DNA of 8,200 nucleotides from an uncultured Flavobacteriaceae bacterium. Lineage in GTDB: Bacteria > Bacteroidota > Bacteroidia > Flavobacteriales > Flavobacteriaceae. The stretch lies in NCBI GenBank assembly GCA_938018045.1, contig CALIIP010000091.1:1-8200 (forward strand). The letters are read 5' to 3'. Of this stretch, positions 1-5,561 are shown one piece after another. Under the pieces are notes generated by a model, which saw nothing but the letters and a program-made list of their open reading frames with translations, did no database searches and was not told where the DNA came from. The position numbers and the translations under genes are program-made. Position 1 is the first letter of the stretch. Each line of letters opens with the position of its first letter.

Positions 1-12
1 GTTATGTATATA

Positions 13-204
13 TTATATTACTTTTACATTTACTGCGTTTAATCCTTTTTTTCCTTCTTCTAAATCAAATTCGACGTTATCGCCTTCTGTTATTTGATCT
101 ACTAATCCAGAAATGTGAACAAAATGTTCTTGGTTTGAACCTTCTTCAACGATGAATCCAAATCCTTTGGCTTCGTTAAAAAATTTTACTGTTCCTTTAC
201 TCAT
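13..204 (-). CDS. Cold-shock domain protein (CspA family)
   Basis: A 63-residue single cold-shock domain, about the usual length for the family. These five-stranded beta-barrel proteins bind single-stranded nucleic acid and act in the cytoplasm as RNA chaperones or antiterminators. The sequence begins MSKGTVKFFN and shows RNP1 as KGFGFI (residues 13-18) and RNP2 as HFVHIS (27-32), with the surface aromatics F8, F9, F15, F17, F28 and H30 that stack on bases. The ATG at 204 gives the canonical N-terminus. No Shine-Dalgarno is visible. The gene is divergent from the dipeptidase gene, and the 86 bp between them must hold both promoters. On the minus strand only an imperfect -7 box (CATATTTG, 250-243) is seen, which would give a leader of roughly 35 nt. 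Whether it is cold-inducible or constitutive cannot be told from the sequence. Confidence 0.96.
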   Translation of the reverse strand: MSKGTVKFFNEAKGFGFIVEEGSNQEHFVHISGLVDQITEGDNVEFDLEEGKKGLNAVNVKVI

Positions 205-278
205 GTTATTATATTTAATTATTAATATTACTAGGATAATTACAAATATGATGCCAAAAGGTTAATTATTATTTATTG

Positions 279-286
279 TACTTTTG
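279..286 (+). promoter_or_regulatory. -7 promoter box of the dipeptidase gene
   Basis: TACTTTTG matches the Bacteroidota -7 consensus TAnnTTTG at every fixed position. It ends 4 nt before the ATG at 291, so transcription would begin at or next to the start codon. No TTG lies 17-23 nt upstream, so the -33 element is missing or degenerate. The same octamer is the -7 box of the promoter at 7270-7297. Confidence 0.5.
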
Positions 287-290
287 ATTG

Positions 291-953
291 ATGAAATTAT
301 TTAGACTTTTTTTGGTTTTAAGTTGCTTAAATACTTTTGCACAACTCAAAGAAGGTTTTGTATACGTAGCAGATGAGATTCCAACAATTAATATTGAATT
401 ACGTTATTTTTCTTCGGATAATTTTGTTGGTCAAGAGATAGATGGTTACAATGCCAATGTTGTTATCTTATCAAAAGAAGCAACAAAGGCTTTGAAAAAA
501 GTGCAAAACGAACTGCTAAAAGAAGGTTTGTCATTAAAAATTTTTGATGCATATCGTCCACAACAAGCAGTAAATCACTTTAGAAAATGGGCAAGAGATA
601 TAAATGATACGTTGAGAAAACAAGATTTTTATCCGAATATAAATAAGAAAAACCTATTTAAAGATGGTTATATTTCTACACGCTCAAGGCATAGTAGCGG
701 AAGTACGATAGACATTACCATTATTGATTTAAAGACTTGTGAGGAATTAAATATGGGAACTGCGTATGACTACTTAGGTAAAGAATCTGCAACTTTTTAT
801 GATGGAATTACAAAACATCAGCAAAAAAACAGAGTGTTGCTAAAAACTGTAATGAGTAAACATGGTTTTAGAAATTATTCTCAAGAATGGTGGCACTATA
901 CCTTAAGAGGTGAACCTTATTTAAATCAATACTTTGATTTTTTGGTTGAATAG
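291..953 (+). CDS. Exported D-Ala-D-Ala dipeptidase (VanX/DdpX type, peptidase family M15)
   Basis: A 220-residue zinc dipeptidase of the VanX/DdpX group, which splits D-Ala-D-Ala. In organisms without vancomycin resistance genes the likely role is recycling or feeding on peptidoglycan-derived dipeptide. Residues 1-18 form a Sec signal ending TFA-Q, so the enzyme should act in the periplasm. The VanX catalytic set is present: R89 in DAYRP, the zinc ligands H134 and D141 in SRHSSGSTID, and E199 with zinc ligand H202 in EWWHY. The MGTxxD segment (155-160) also fits the family. The start is set at the ATG at 291. An in-frame TTG at 288 would add one residue but lies closer to the -7 box and is unlikely. 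C12 could suggest a lipobox, but its preceding residues and the very short signal make this weak. No van regulatory or ligase genes are nearby, so a resistance role is not indicated. Confidence 0.9.
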   Translation: MKLFRLFLVLSCLNTFAQLKEGFVYVADEIPTINIELRYFSSDNFVGQEIDGYNANVVILSKEATKALKKVQNELLKEGLSLKIFDAYRPQQAVNHFRKWARDINDTLRKQDFYPNINKKNLFKDGYISTRSRHSSGSTIDITIIDLKTCEELNMGTAYDYLGKESATFYDGITKHQQKNRVLLKTVMSKHGFRNYSQEWWHYTLRGEPYLNQYFDFLVE

Positions 954-957
954 TTAT

Positions 958-1707
958 TTACTCAATGTTAAACGAGAGTGGTAAACGAAATGAATGGTCA
1001 ATAAATTCTCCGTCGATTTTTGAAGGAATCCAATCTTCTAGCAATTTAATTAGACGTATTGATTCTTTAGCATATACTTTATTTGAACTACTTAAGACTT
1101 CTAAATTTGATAGTTTTCCATTTTTTAAAACTGTAAATTTCAATAAAACATTCCCACTAATTCCTAATCTTTTATATCTTGGAGGAATTTTTACATTTTG
1201 ATATAAAAATTTATGTATTTCTTTTTCACCTCCTTTGTAAATAGGTGCAATTATATAATTAAAATGTTTGATTTCATTACCTTTTTTATCAAAACATCTT
1301 CCTGAAACAAACTTATCATTTAAAAAATTGTCATCTCTTTTGAGTTGACCATTGTCATAGTATGTAATTATTTTTCCGTGAAATTTGTCAAGTTTGAAGT
1401 TAGTGTAAGATTTTAAGACACCATTATTATGAAATATTTTTGATGCACCATTCTTTAAATATATTTGAATGTCAAACTGTTCAATGATCCAATTTATATA
1501 GTTCTTAAAACCAAGAAGTTTTCCATCAATAGAATAGTTTTCAACAAGTTGATAAGTTTTCTTTTTATCTTTATAACTAATTTTTTCAAACCTTACCGCA
1601 TCAATACTATCTACTTTTGTATTTGTCGCGTTATAATAAAATATTTGATTTTCTTGCGAGAAAACGTTTATTGAAATAAGAAGAAAAAATAGCGAGATAA
1701 TTCTCAT
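958..1707 (-). CDS. Secreted protein with MORN-like repeats and a TonB C-terminal domain
   Basis: A 249-residue protein in three parts. Residues 1-18 are a Sec signal peptide ending FSQ. Residues about 86-131 carry two or three MORN-like units (YxNGxLK/YYDNGQLKR pattern) with aromatic-glycine spacing typical of this repeat. Residues about 155-249 resemble a TonB C-terminal domain: the PIYKGGEKEIHKFL entry, then IPPRYKRLGISGNVLLKF, then a last strand LPLSFNIE. In Bacteroidota, proteins of this kind are common and mostly uncharacterised. They lack the TonB membrane anchor and Pro-rich linker, so they are probably not energy transducers. The TonB-like fold may bind an outer-membrane partner, which is inference. 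The gene lies 43 bp downstream of prfC on the same strand but has a good promoter of its own over the prfC stop codon. It converges with the dipeptidase gene with 4 bp between stops. The exact substrate or role is unknown. Confidence 0.8.
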   Translation of the reverse strand: MRIISLFFLLISINVFSQENQIFYYNATNTKVDSIDAVRFEKISYKDKKKTYQLVENYSIDGKLLGFKNYINWIIEQFDIQIYLKNGASKIFHNNGVLKSYTNFKLDKFHGKIITYYDNGQLKRDDNFLNDKFVSGRCFDKKGNEIKHFNYIIAPIYKGGEKEIHKFLYQNVKIPPRYKRLGISGNVLLKFTVLKNGKLSNLEVLSSSNKVYAKESIRLIKLLEDWIPSKIDGEFIDHSFRLPLSFNIE

Positions 1708-1728
1708 TGTTGTAAAATTATTTTAATG

Positions 1729-1759
1729 TAAATATACATTGAAGTTTCATTTACTCAAA
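1729..1759 (-). promoter_or_regulatory. Promoter of the MORN/TonB-domain gene, overlapping the prfC stop
   Basis: On the minus strand TTTG (1759-1756) is followed after 19 nt by TATATTTA (1736-1729), one base short of the TAnnTTTG consensus. The spacing lies in the 17-23 range reported for Flavobacterium. The start would lie near 1724, giving a leader of about 17 nt before the ATG at 1707. The -33 element lies in the last codons of prfC. Confidence 0.45.
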
Positions 1760-3340
1760 CTCACTTGTAAAATGCAATTTCACAGAAGGATATTTACTTT
1801 GTGTCATTTGAATTGTAAAGCCAGAATCTGCAAAGAAAACTAATTGGCCGTGTTTGTCTTTTGCTAGATAACGTTGTTTTACACGTCTAAATTCTTTAAA
1901 CTCTTCATTTTTTGCGTCATCAGGATCAACCCAACAAACCTTATGCATTGGTAAGTTTTCATAGGTACATTTTGCACCATATTCATGTTCCAATCTGTAT
2001 TGAATTACTTCGTATTGAAGGGCACCAACGGTTCCGATAATCTTCCTTCCGTTAATATCTAACGTAAATAATTGTGCAACACCTTCATCCATCAATTGAT
2101 CTAAACCTTTCTGTAACTGCTTAGATTTCATTGGATCAGCATTGTTTACATATCTGAAATGTTCGGGAGAAAAACTTGGAATTCCTTTGAAATTTAAGAT
2201 TTCACCTTCAGTTAAAGTATCTCCAATTTTGAAATTTCCTGTATCATGTAATCCAACAATATCTCCAGGAAATGATTCGTCAACAATTTCTTTTTTTTCT
2301 GCAAAGAACGCATTCGGACTAGAAAACTTCATTTTTTTACCATTTCTAACGTGTAGATATGGAGCATTGCGTTTAAAAGTTCCAGAAACAATCTTAACAA
2401 ACGCCAATCTATCTCTGTGTTTAGGGTCCATATTTGCATGAATTTTAAACACAAATCCTGTCAATGTTTCTTCTTTTGAATCTACCAATCGCTCTTCAGC
2501 CTTTTTTGGTTGTGGAGTAGGAGCAATCTCTGTAAAACAATCTAAGAGTTCTTTAACACCAAAATTATTTAATGCCGAGCCAAAAAATACTGGCTGTAGT
2601 GAAGCATTCAAATATTCTTCTTGATTAAATTTCGGATACACTTCGTCAATTAATTCTAATTCTTCCCTTAAAGTATTTGCTGCTTTTTCGCCAACAATTT
2701 CATCTAGTTTAGAATCTTCTAAATCACTAAATTCAACACCTTTTGAAACTTTTTGTTTATTGTCAGCAGAAAAAAGATTGAGTTTCTTTTCCCAAATATT
2801 ATAGATTCCTTTGAAGTCATAACCCATTCCTATAGGGAAACTTAAAGGAGTAACTCGCAATCCTAATTTTTGTTCTACTTCATCTAAAAGATCAAACGCA
2901 TCTTTTCCTTCTCTATCCATTTTATTGATAAAAACGATGATTGGTATCTTACGCATTCTACAAACTTCAACTAATTTTTCTGTTTGTGCCTCAACACCTT
3001 TTGCAACATCAATCACAACAATAACACTATCTACCGCAGTTAAAGTTCTAAAAGTATCTTCAGCAAAATCTTTGTGTCCAGGAGTATCTAGAATATTTAT
3101 TTTCTTGTCTTTATAAATAAATGCCAAAACAGATGTTGCTACAGAAATTCCTCTTTGACGCTCAATTTCCATAAAATCTGAAGTTGCACCTTTCTTAATC
3201 TTATTATTTTTTACGGCTCCTGCTTCTTTGATGGCTCCACCAAACAATAATAATTTTTCGGTCAAAGTTGTTTTTCCAGCATCTGGATGTGAAATAATAC
3301 CAAAAGTGCGTCTGCGGTTTAATTCTTTTAAAAAAGACAT
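1751..3340 (-). CDS. prfC: Peptide chain release factor 3 (RF3)
   Basis: A 529-residue translational GTPase, the same length as E. coli RF3. It removes RF1 and RF2 from the ribosome after termination and contributes to quality control. The G-domain motifs are in order: P-loop SHPDAGKTT (residues 17-25), switch I/G2 around RQRGISVATSV (61-71), G3 DTPGHKDFAED (85-95), G4 NKMDRE (139-144) and G5 SFPIG. The extended TSDFMEIERQRGISV segment and the C-terminal domain with KQLQKGLDQLMDEGVAQ and GTVGALQYEV are typical of RF3 rather than EF-G or LepA. The ATG at 3340 gives the standard MSFLKELNRRRTFGIISHPD start. No Shine-Dalgarno is visible. A consensus -7 box lies 27 nt upstream and a strong hairpin separates the gene from the lipoprotein gene upstream, so prfC is probably transcribed on its own, perhaps with read-through into the next gene. 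Confidence 0.97.
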   Translation of the reverse strand: MSFLKELNRRRTFGIISHPDAGKTTLTEKLLLFGGAIKEAGAVKNNKIKKGATSDFMEIERQRGISVATSVLAFIYKDKKINILDTPGHKDFAEDTFRTLTAVDSVIVVIDVAKGVEAQTEKLVEVCRMRKIPIIVFINKMDREGKDAFDLLDEVEQKLGLRVTPLSFPIGMGYDFKGIYNIWEKKLNLFSADNKQKVSKGVEFSDLEDSKLDEIVGEKAANTLREELELIDEVYPKFNQEEYLNASLQPVFFGSALNNFGVKELLDCFTEIAPTPQPKKAEERLVDSKEETLTGFVFKIHANMDPKHRDRLAFVKIVSGTFKRNAPYLHVRNGKKMKFSSPNAFFAEKKEIVDESFPGDIVGLHDTGNFKIGDTLTEGEILNFKGIPSFSPEHFRYVNNADPMKSKQLQKGLDQLMDEGVAQLFTLDINGRKIIGTVGALQYEVIQYRLEHEYGAKCTYENLPMHKVCWVDPDDAKNEEFKEFRRVKQRYLAKDKHGQLVFFADSGFTIQMTQSKYPSVKLHFTSEFE

Positions 3341-3367
3341 AAAATTCTATCTGTTAATATTTAAATG

Positions 3368-3375
3368 CAAAGATA
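3368..3375 (-). promoter_or_regulatory. -7 promoter box of prfC
   Basis: Read on the minus strand, 3375-3368 is TATCTTTG, a full match to TAnnTTTG. It ends 27 nt before the prfC ATG, giving a leader of about 22 nt. No TTG is present 17-23 nt upstream; that position holds T-rich sequence running into the terminator arm. Confidence 0.45.
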
Positions 3376-3391
3376 CATTATCATTGTCCAT

Positions 3392-3430
3392 AAAAAAACC
3401 GTTTAAAATTATATTTTAAACGGTTTTTTT
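3392..3430 (-). terminator. Intrinsic terminator after the lipoprotein gene
   Basis: A perfect 18 bp inverted repeat: 3392-3409 pairs with 3413-3430, with a 3-nt TAT loop. The core CCGTTTAAAAT is flanked by a run of seven A on the left and seven T on the right, so it could work on both strands. It starts 22 nt downstream of the lipoprotein stop codon and just upstream of the prfC promoter, so its evident job is to stop lipoprotein transcription before prfC. Confidence 0.85.
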
Positions 3431-3452
3431 AGACTTTTGAATACGGACTAAC

Positions 3453-3977
3453 TTATCTAATAAATGTTATAATGTAAGTGCCAGAATCTTCTGTTATACT
3501 TCCGTCAATATTGGTAACTATTTTATTCAGTTGGTATTCTAACTTTAAAGTATTTTCATTAAGTTCAATAATTGAATAGTTTTCAATCAAATTATTAGCC
3601 TCATCTTCCAGAGATAATATATCATTTTCTAAAGACCACTTGGTGAAGTCATTAAATGGAGTAACAGTTTCCGGAGTTAATGATGAAGTGTCTGTATTAT
3701 TTGAATTGTTTCTTGTATAAATTGATGTATATATTCCTGTTGAATTAACCACATTAGGTGCTTCAGAAAATACAATATCAACATTTAGATTTTCACCTTT
3801 ATGGGTTATTTGTGTTTCATAATCCAAGATTCCTGATGTACTAGTTATTCCTATTCCATCTATAAGATAGTATTCAGATAAATTCCATTCTCCACTTATT
3901 AGGCTATTTTTTGTATCAGAATTTGAACAAGAAGAAATAAGAAACAGTAAAATTGGTATAAACTTTAATTTTTTCAT
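3453..3977 (-). CDS. Small lipoprotein, possibly lipocalin-like
   Basis: A 174-residue predicted lipoprotein of unknown function. The N-terminus MKKLKFIPILLFLISSC is a type II signal with a plausible lipobox ISSC, lipid-modified at C17. The residues after the Cys (SNSDTKN) are not rich in acid, so the Bacteroidota surface-export signal is not evident and the protein may stay in the periplasm. The mature part starts SLISGEWNLSEYYL, like the first strand of lipocalin-type small lipoproteins (G-x-W), followed by alternating beta-type segments and an Asn/Ser/Thr-rich stretch. Family assignment is a guess from pattern only. The ATG at 3977 is preferred. An in-frame TTG at 3992 would place MQKKT before the signal and sits inside the -7 box. 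The gene has its own promoter and terminator, so it is monocistronic. Confidence 0.75.
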   Translation of the reverse strand: MKKLKFIPILLFLISSCSNSDTKNSLISGEWNLSEYYLIDGIGITSTSGILDYETQITHKGENLNVDIVFSEAPNVVNSTGIYTSIYTRNNSNNTDTSSLTPETVTPFNDFTKWSLENDILSLEDEANNLIENYSIIELNENTLKLEYQLNKIVTNIDGSITEDSGTYIITFIR

Positions 3978-3989
3978 AGTTTTTTTTTG

Positions 3990-4015
3990 CAAATTTAAAC
4001 TTTTTATCTCTTCAA
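3990..4015 (-). promoter_or_regulatory. Promoter of the lipoprotein gene
   Basis: On the minus strand TAAATTTG (3997-3990) fully matches the TAnnTTTG -7 box. A TTG (4015-4013) lies 15 nt upstream, slightly closer than the usual 17-23 nt. The box ends 12 nt before the ATG at 3977, giving a leader of only about 7 nt. Confidence 0.5.
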
Positions 4016-4156
4016 TATTTAGAAAAATATAAATAACGCTTTTTTCTTTATAAACGGTATAGTGAGTATTATTATTGTTATTTATTCATTAGTATTGATA
4101 TATAATAAATGTATTGCAAAGATTAATTTCAATGCTATTAGTTGTAAAGCTTTTTC

Positions 4157-4164
4157 TATATTTG
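4157..4164 (+). promoter_or_regulatory. -7 promoter box of the idi operon
   Basis: TATATTTG fully matches TAnnTTTG and ends 4 nt before the idi ATG at 4169, the same geometry as at the dipeptidase gene. The transcript would start at or within a base or two of the ATG. The nearest TTG upstream (4142-4144) is only 12 nt away, too close for a standard -33 element. Confidence 0.5.
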
Positions 4165-4168
4165 TCGG

Positions 4169-4687
4169 ATGACGGAAGAACACGTAATTTTAGTAGATAA
4201 AGACAACAATAAAATTGGTTTGATGCCAAAAATGGAAGCGCATGAAAAAGCACTATTGCATAGAGCGTTTTCAGTTTTTGTATTTAATGATGCAGGTGAA
4301 TTGATGTTGCAACAACGCGCAGCAGAAAAATACCATTCACCTTTATTATGGACAAACACTTGTTGTAGTCACCAACGCGATGGCGAAACGAATTTAGAAG
4401 CAGGAAAAAGGAGATTGCAAGAAGAAATGGGTTTTGAATGTAAGTTAGAAGAAGTTTTTTCGTTTATATATAAGGCGCCTTTTGATAACGGATTGACTGA
4501 GCATGAATTAGATCATGTGATGGTTGGTAAATATAATGGTCTTCCAAAGATAAATAAAGAAGAAGTTCAAGATTATAAATGGATGACATTAGAGGAAGTA
4601 AAAGTTGATATGGAATTAAATCCAAACATTTATACGGCTTGGTTCCAGATTATTTTTGAGAAATATTATAATTTTATAAGTAAATAA
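4169..4687 (+). CDS. idi: Isopentenyl-diphosphate delta-isomerase, type I
   Basis: A 172-residue Nudix-fold enzyme that interconverts isopentenyl and dimethylallyl diphosphate in the cytoplasm, feeding quinone, carotenoid and undecaprenyl synthesis. The opening TEEHVILVD matches the family start. Metal ligands line up with the E. coli enzyme: H25, H31, H68, E111 and E113. The catalytic Cys is C66 in TNTCCSH and the catalytic Glu is in TEHELDH. The degenerate Nudix segment runs from G72 to G88 (ending RRLQEEMG). The length is close to the usual 180. The ATG at 4169 is the only sensible start; no Shine-Dalgarno precedes it and a -7 box lies 4 nt upstream. It is first in a four-gene operon, and its TAA overlaps the next ATG by one base (TAATG). 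Whether the host makes isoprenoids by mevalonate or MEP cannot be seen here. Confidence 0.96.
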   Translation: MTEEHVILVDKDNNKIGLMPKMEAHEKALLHRAFSVFVFNDAGELMLQQRAAEKYHSPLLWTNTCCSHQRDGETNLEAGKRRLQEEMGFECKLEEVFSFIYKAPFDNGLTEHELDHVMVGKYNGLPKINKEEVQDYKWMTLEEVKVDMELNPNIYTAWFQIIFEKYYNFISK

Positions 4688-5100
4688 TGGCAAAAGTTAC
4701 TGTACATAGAAAAGCACATTTTAATGCAGCACATCGACTTTATAAAAGAGAATGGTCTGATGCTCAAAATACAACTGTTTTTGGGAAGTGCGCAAATCCT
4801 CATTATCATGGACATAATTATGAATTGATAGTCGCCGTTAAAGGAGAGATAGATGCTGAAACAGGTTTTGTGATCGATATGAAAGTTTTAAAAGACCTAA
4901 TTAAGGATGAGATTGAAGAAAAATTGGATCATAAAAATTTGAATGAAGAAGTAGAAGAATTTAAGACATTGAATCCCACGGCTGAAAATATTGCAGTTGT
5001 GATTTGGAATATATTGAGAGTTAAAATAGAAGTAAAACTAGAATTAACAGTAACTTTATACGAAACACCTAGAAATTTTGTGGTGTATAACGGAGAATAA
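4687..5100 (+). CDS. queD: 6-pyruvoyl-tetrahydropterin synthase / 6-carboxytetrahydropterin synthase (QueD family)
   Basis: A 137-residue T-fold enzyme acting on 7,8-dihydroneopterin triphosphate. Zinc ligands are H16 (FNAAHRL) plus H41 and H43 (HGHNY). The catalytic triad is C35 with D81 and H82 (LDHKNLN). E-T-P near the C-terminus (LYETPRN) holds the pterin-anchoring Glu. QueD makes 6-carboxytetrahydropterin for queuosine; the related PTPS makes 6-pyruvoyltetrahydropterin for tetrahydrobiopterin. The active-site spacing here is C-x5-HGH within FGKCANPHYHGHNY, like animal PTPS, rather than the C-x3-HGH of E. coli QueD. The gene symbol is therefore the customary family label and not proof of a queuosine role. 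Translation is coupled to idi through a TAATG overlap, and the next gene follows after 2 bp. No other queuosine gene is in the window. Confidence 0.88.
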   Translation: MAKVTVHRKAHFNAAHRLYKREWSDAQNTTVFGKCANPHYHGHNYELIVAVKGEIDAETGFVIDMKVLKDLIKDEIEEKLDHKNLNEEVEEFKTLNPTAENIAVVIWNILRVKIEVKLELTVTLYETPRNFVVYNGE

Positions 5101-5102
5101 TT

Positions 5103-5561
5103 ATGATAGATTTAGAAGATAAAGCACCTTTATTTACGTTGGAAGATCAAAATGGCAATGATTTTTCTATAGAAGAATTTATTGGAAAGAAAGCATTGGT
5201 AATTTTCTTTTACCCAAAAGATTTTACTCCAGGATGTGTTCAAGAAGTTTGTGCATTTAGAGATCAATATCAAGATTTTCAAGATTATGGCGTAGAAGTT
5301 ATTGGTATTAGTTCTGACGGGACTAAATCACATCAAAAATTTGCTAAAAAACATAACTTGCCATTCACTTTATTGTCTGACACAAAGGGGAAGGTTAGGA
5401 AATTATTTGGTGTTCCAAGTAGCCTTTTAGGGTTGCTTCCAGGAAGAATGACTTTTGTAATTGATAAAAATGGGATTGTGAAAATGAGGTTTAATAATCA
5501 GTTTGGTGCAGAAAAGCATATCTCAGAATCTTTAAAAGTCTTAAAGGCAACAAAAATTTAA
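5103..5561 (+). CDS. bcp: Thioredoxin-dependent peroxiredoxin, BCP/PrxQ type
   Basis: A 152-residue thiol peroxidase that reduces hydrogen peroxide and organic hydroperoxides in the cytoplasm using thioredoxin. The peroxidatic centre PKDFTPGC spans residues 38-45, with P38, T42 and C45 forming the PxxxTxxC motif. C50 follows five residues later and is the expected resolving Cys of the PrxQ class, giving an intramolecular disulfide. The family pattern also appears in FFYPKD (35-40), IGISSDGTKSHQKF and the LLSDTKGKVRKLFGV segment. The length is normal for BCP (about 150). There is no signal peptide. It starts 2 bp after the queD stop and its TAA overlaps the manA ATG (TAATG), so it is translated as part of the operon. 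Confidence 0.94.
   Translation: MIDLEDKAPLFTLEDQNGNDFSIEEFIGKKALVIFFYPKDFTPGCVQEVCAFRDQYQDFQDYGVEVIGISSDGTKSHQKFAKKHNLPFTLLSDTKGKVRKLFGVPSSLLGLLPGRMTFVIDKNGIVKMRFNNQFGAEKHISESLKVLKATKI

Noticed and set aside
288..290. TTG as start of the dipeptidase gene
   Set aside because: The next codon is ATG at 291, the usual start, and the TTG would lie before the expected start of transcription.
291..953. A vancomycin-resistance locus because of the VanX-like enzyme
   Set aside because: There is no VanH, VanA-type ligase or VanRS nearby, and the enzyme has a secretion signal. Chromosomal homologues of this type are known without any resistance role.
965..1674. Two plus-strand open frames of 78 and 69 codons inside the MORN/TonB-domain gene
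   Set aside because: They lie antisense to a gene with a clear signal peptide and recognisable domains, and their translations show no domain or sensible composition.
2142..3419. Three plus-strand open frames opposite prfC (63-99 codons)
   Set aside because: prfC is unmistakable on the other strand with every G-motif in place. The antisense frames are by-products of its codon pattern.
3978..3992. TTG at 3992 as start of the lipoprotein gene
   Set aside because: It overlaps the -7 box and adds five residues before a normal lipoprotein signal that begins at the ATG at 3977.
4156..4359. Minus-strand 67-codon frame opposite idi
   Set aside because: It lies across the idi start and the metal-ligand region of a certain enzyme, and has no recognisable content.
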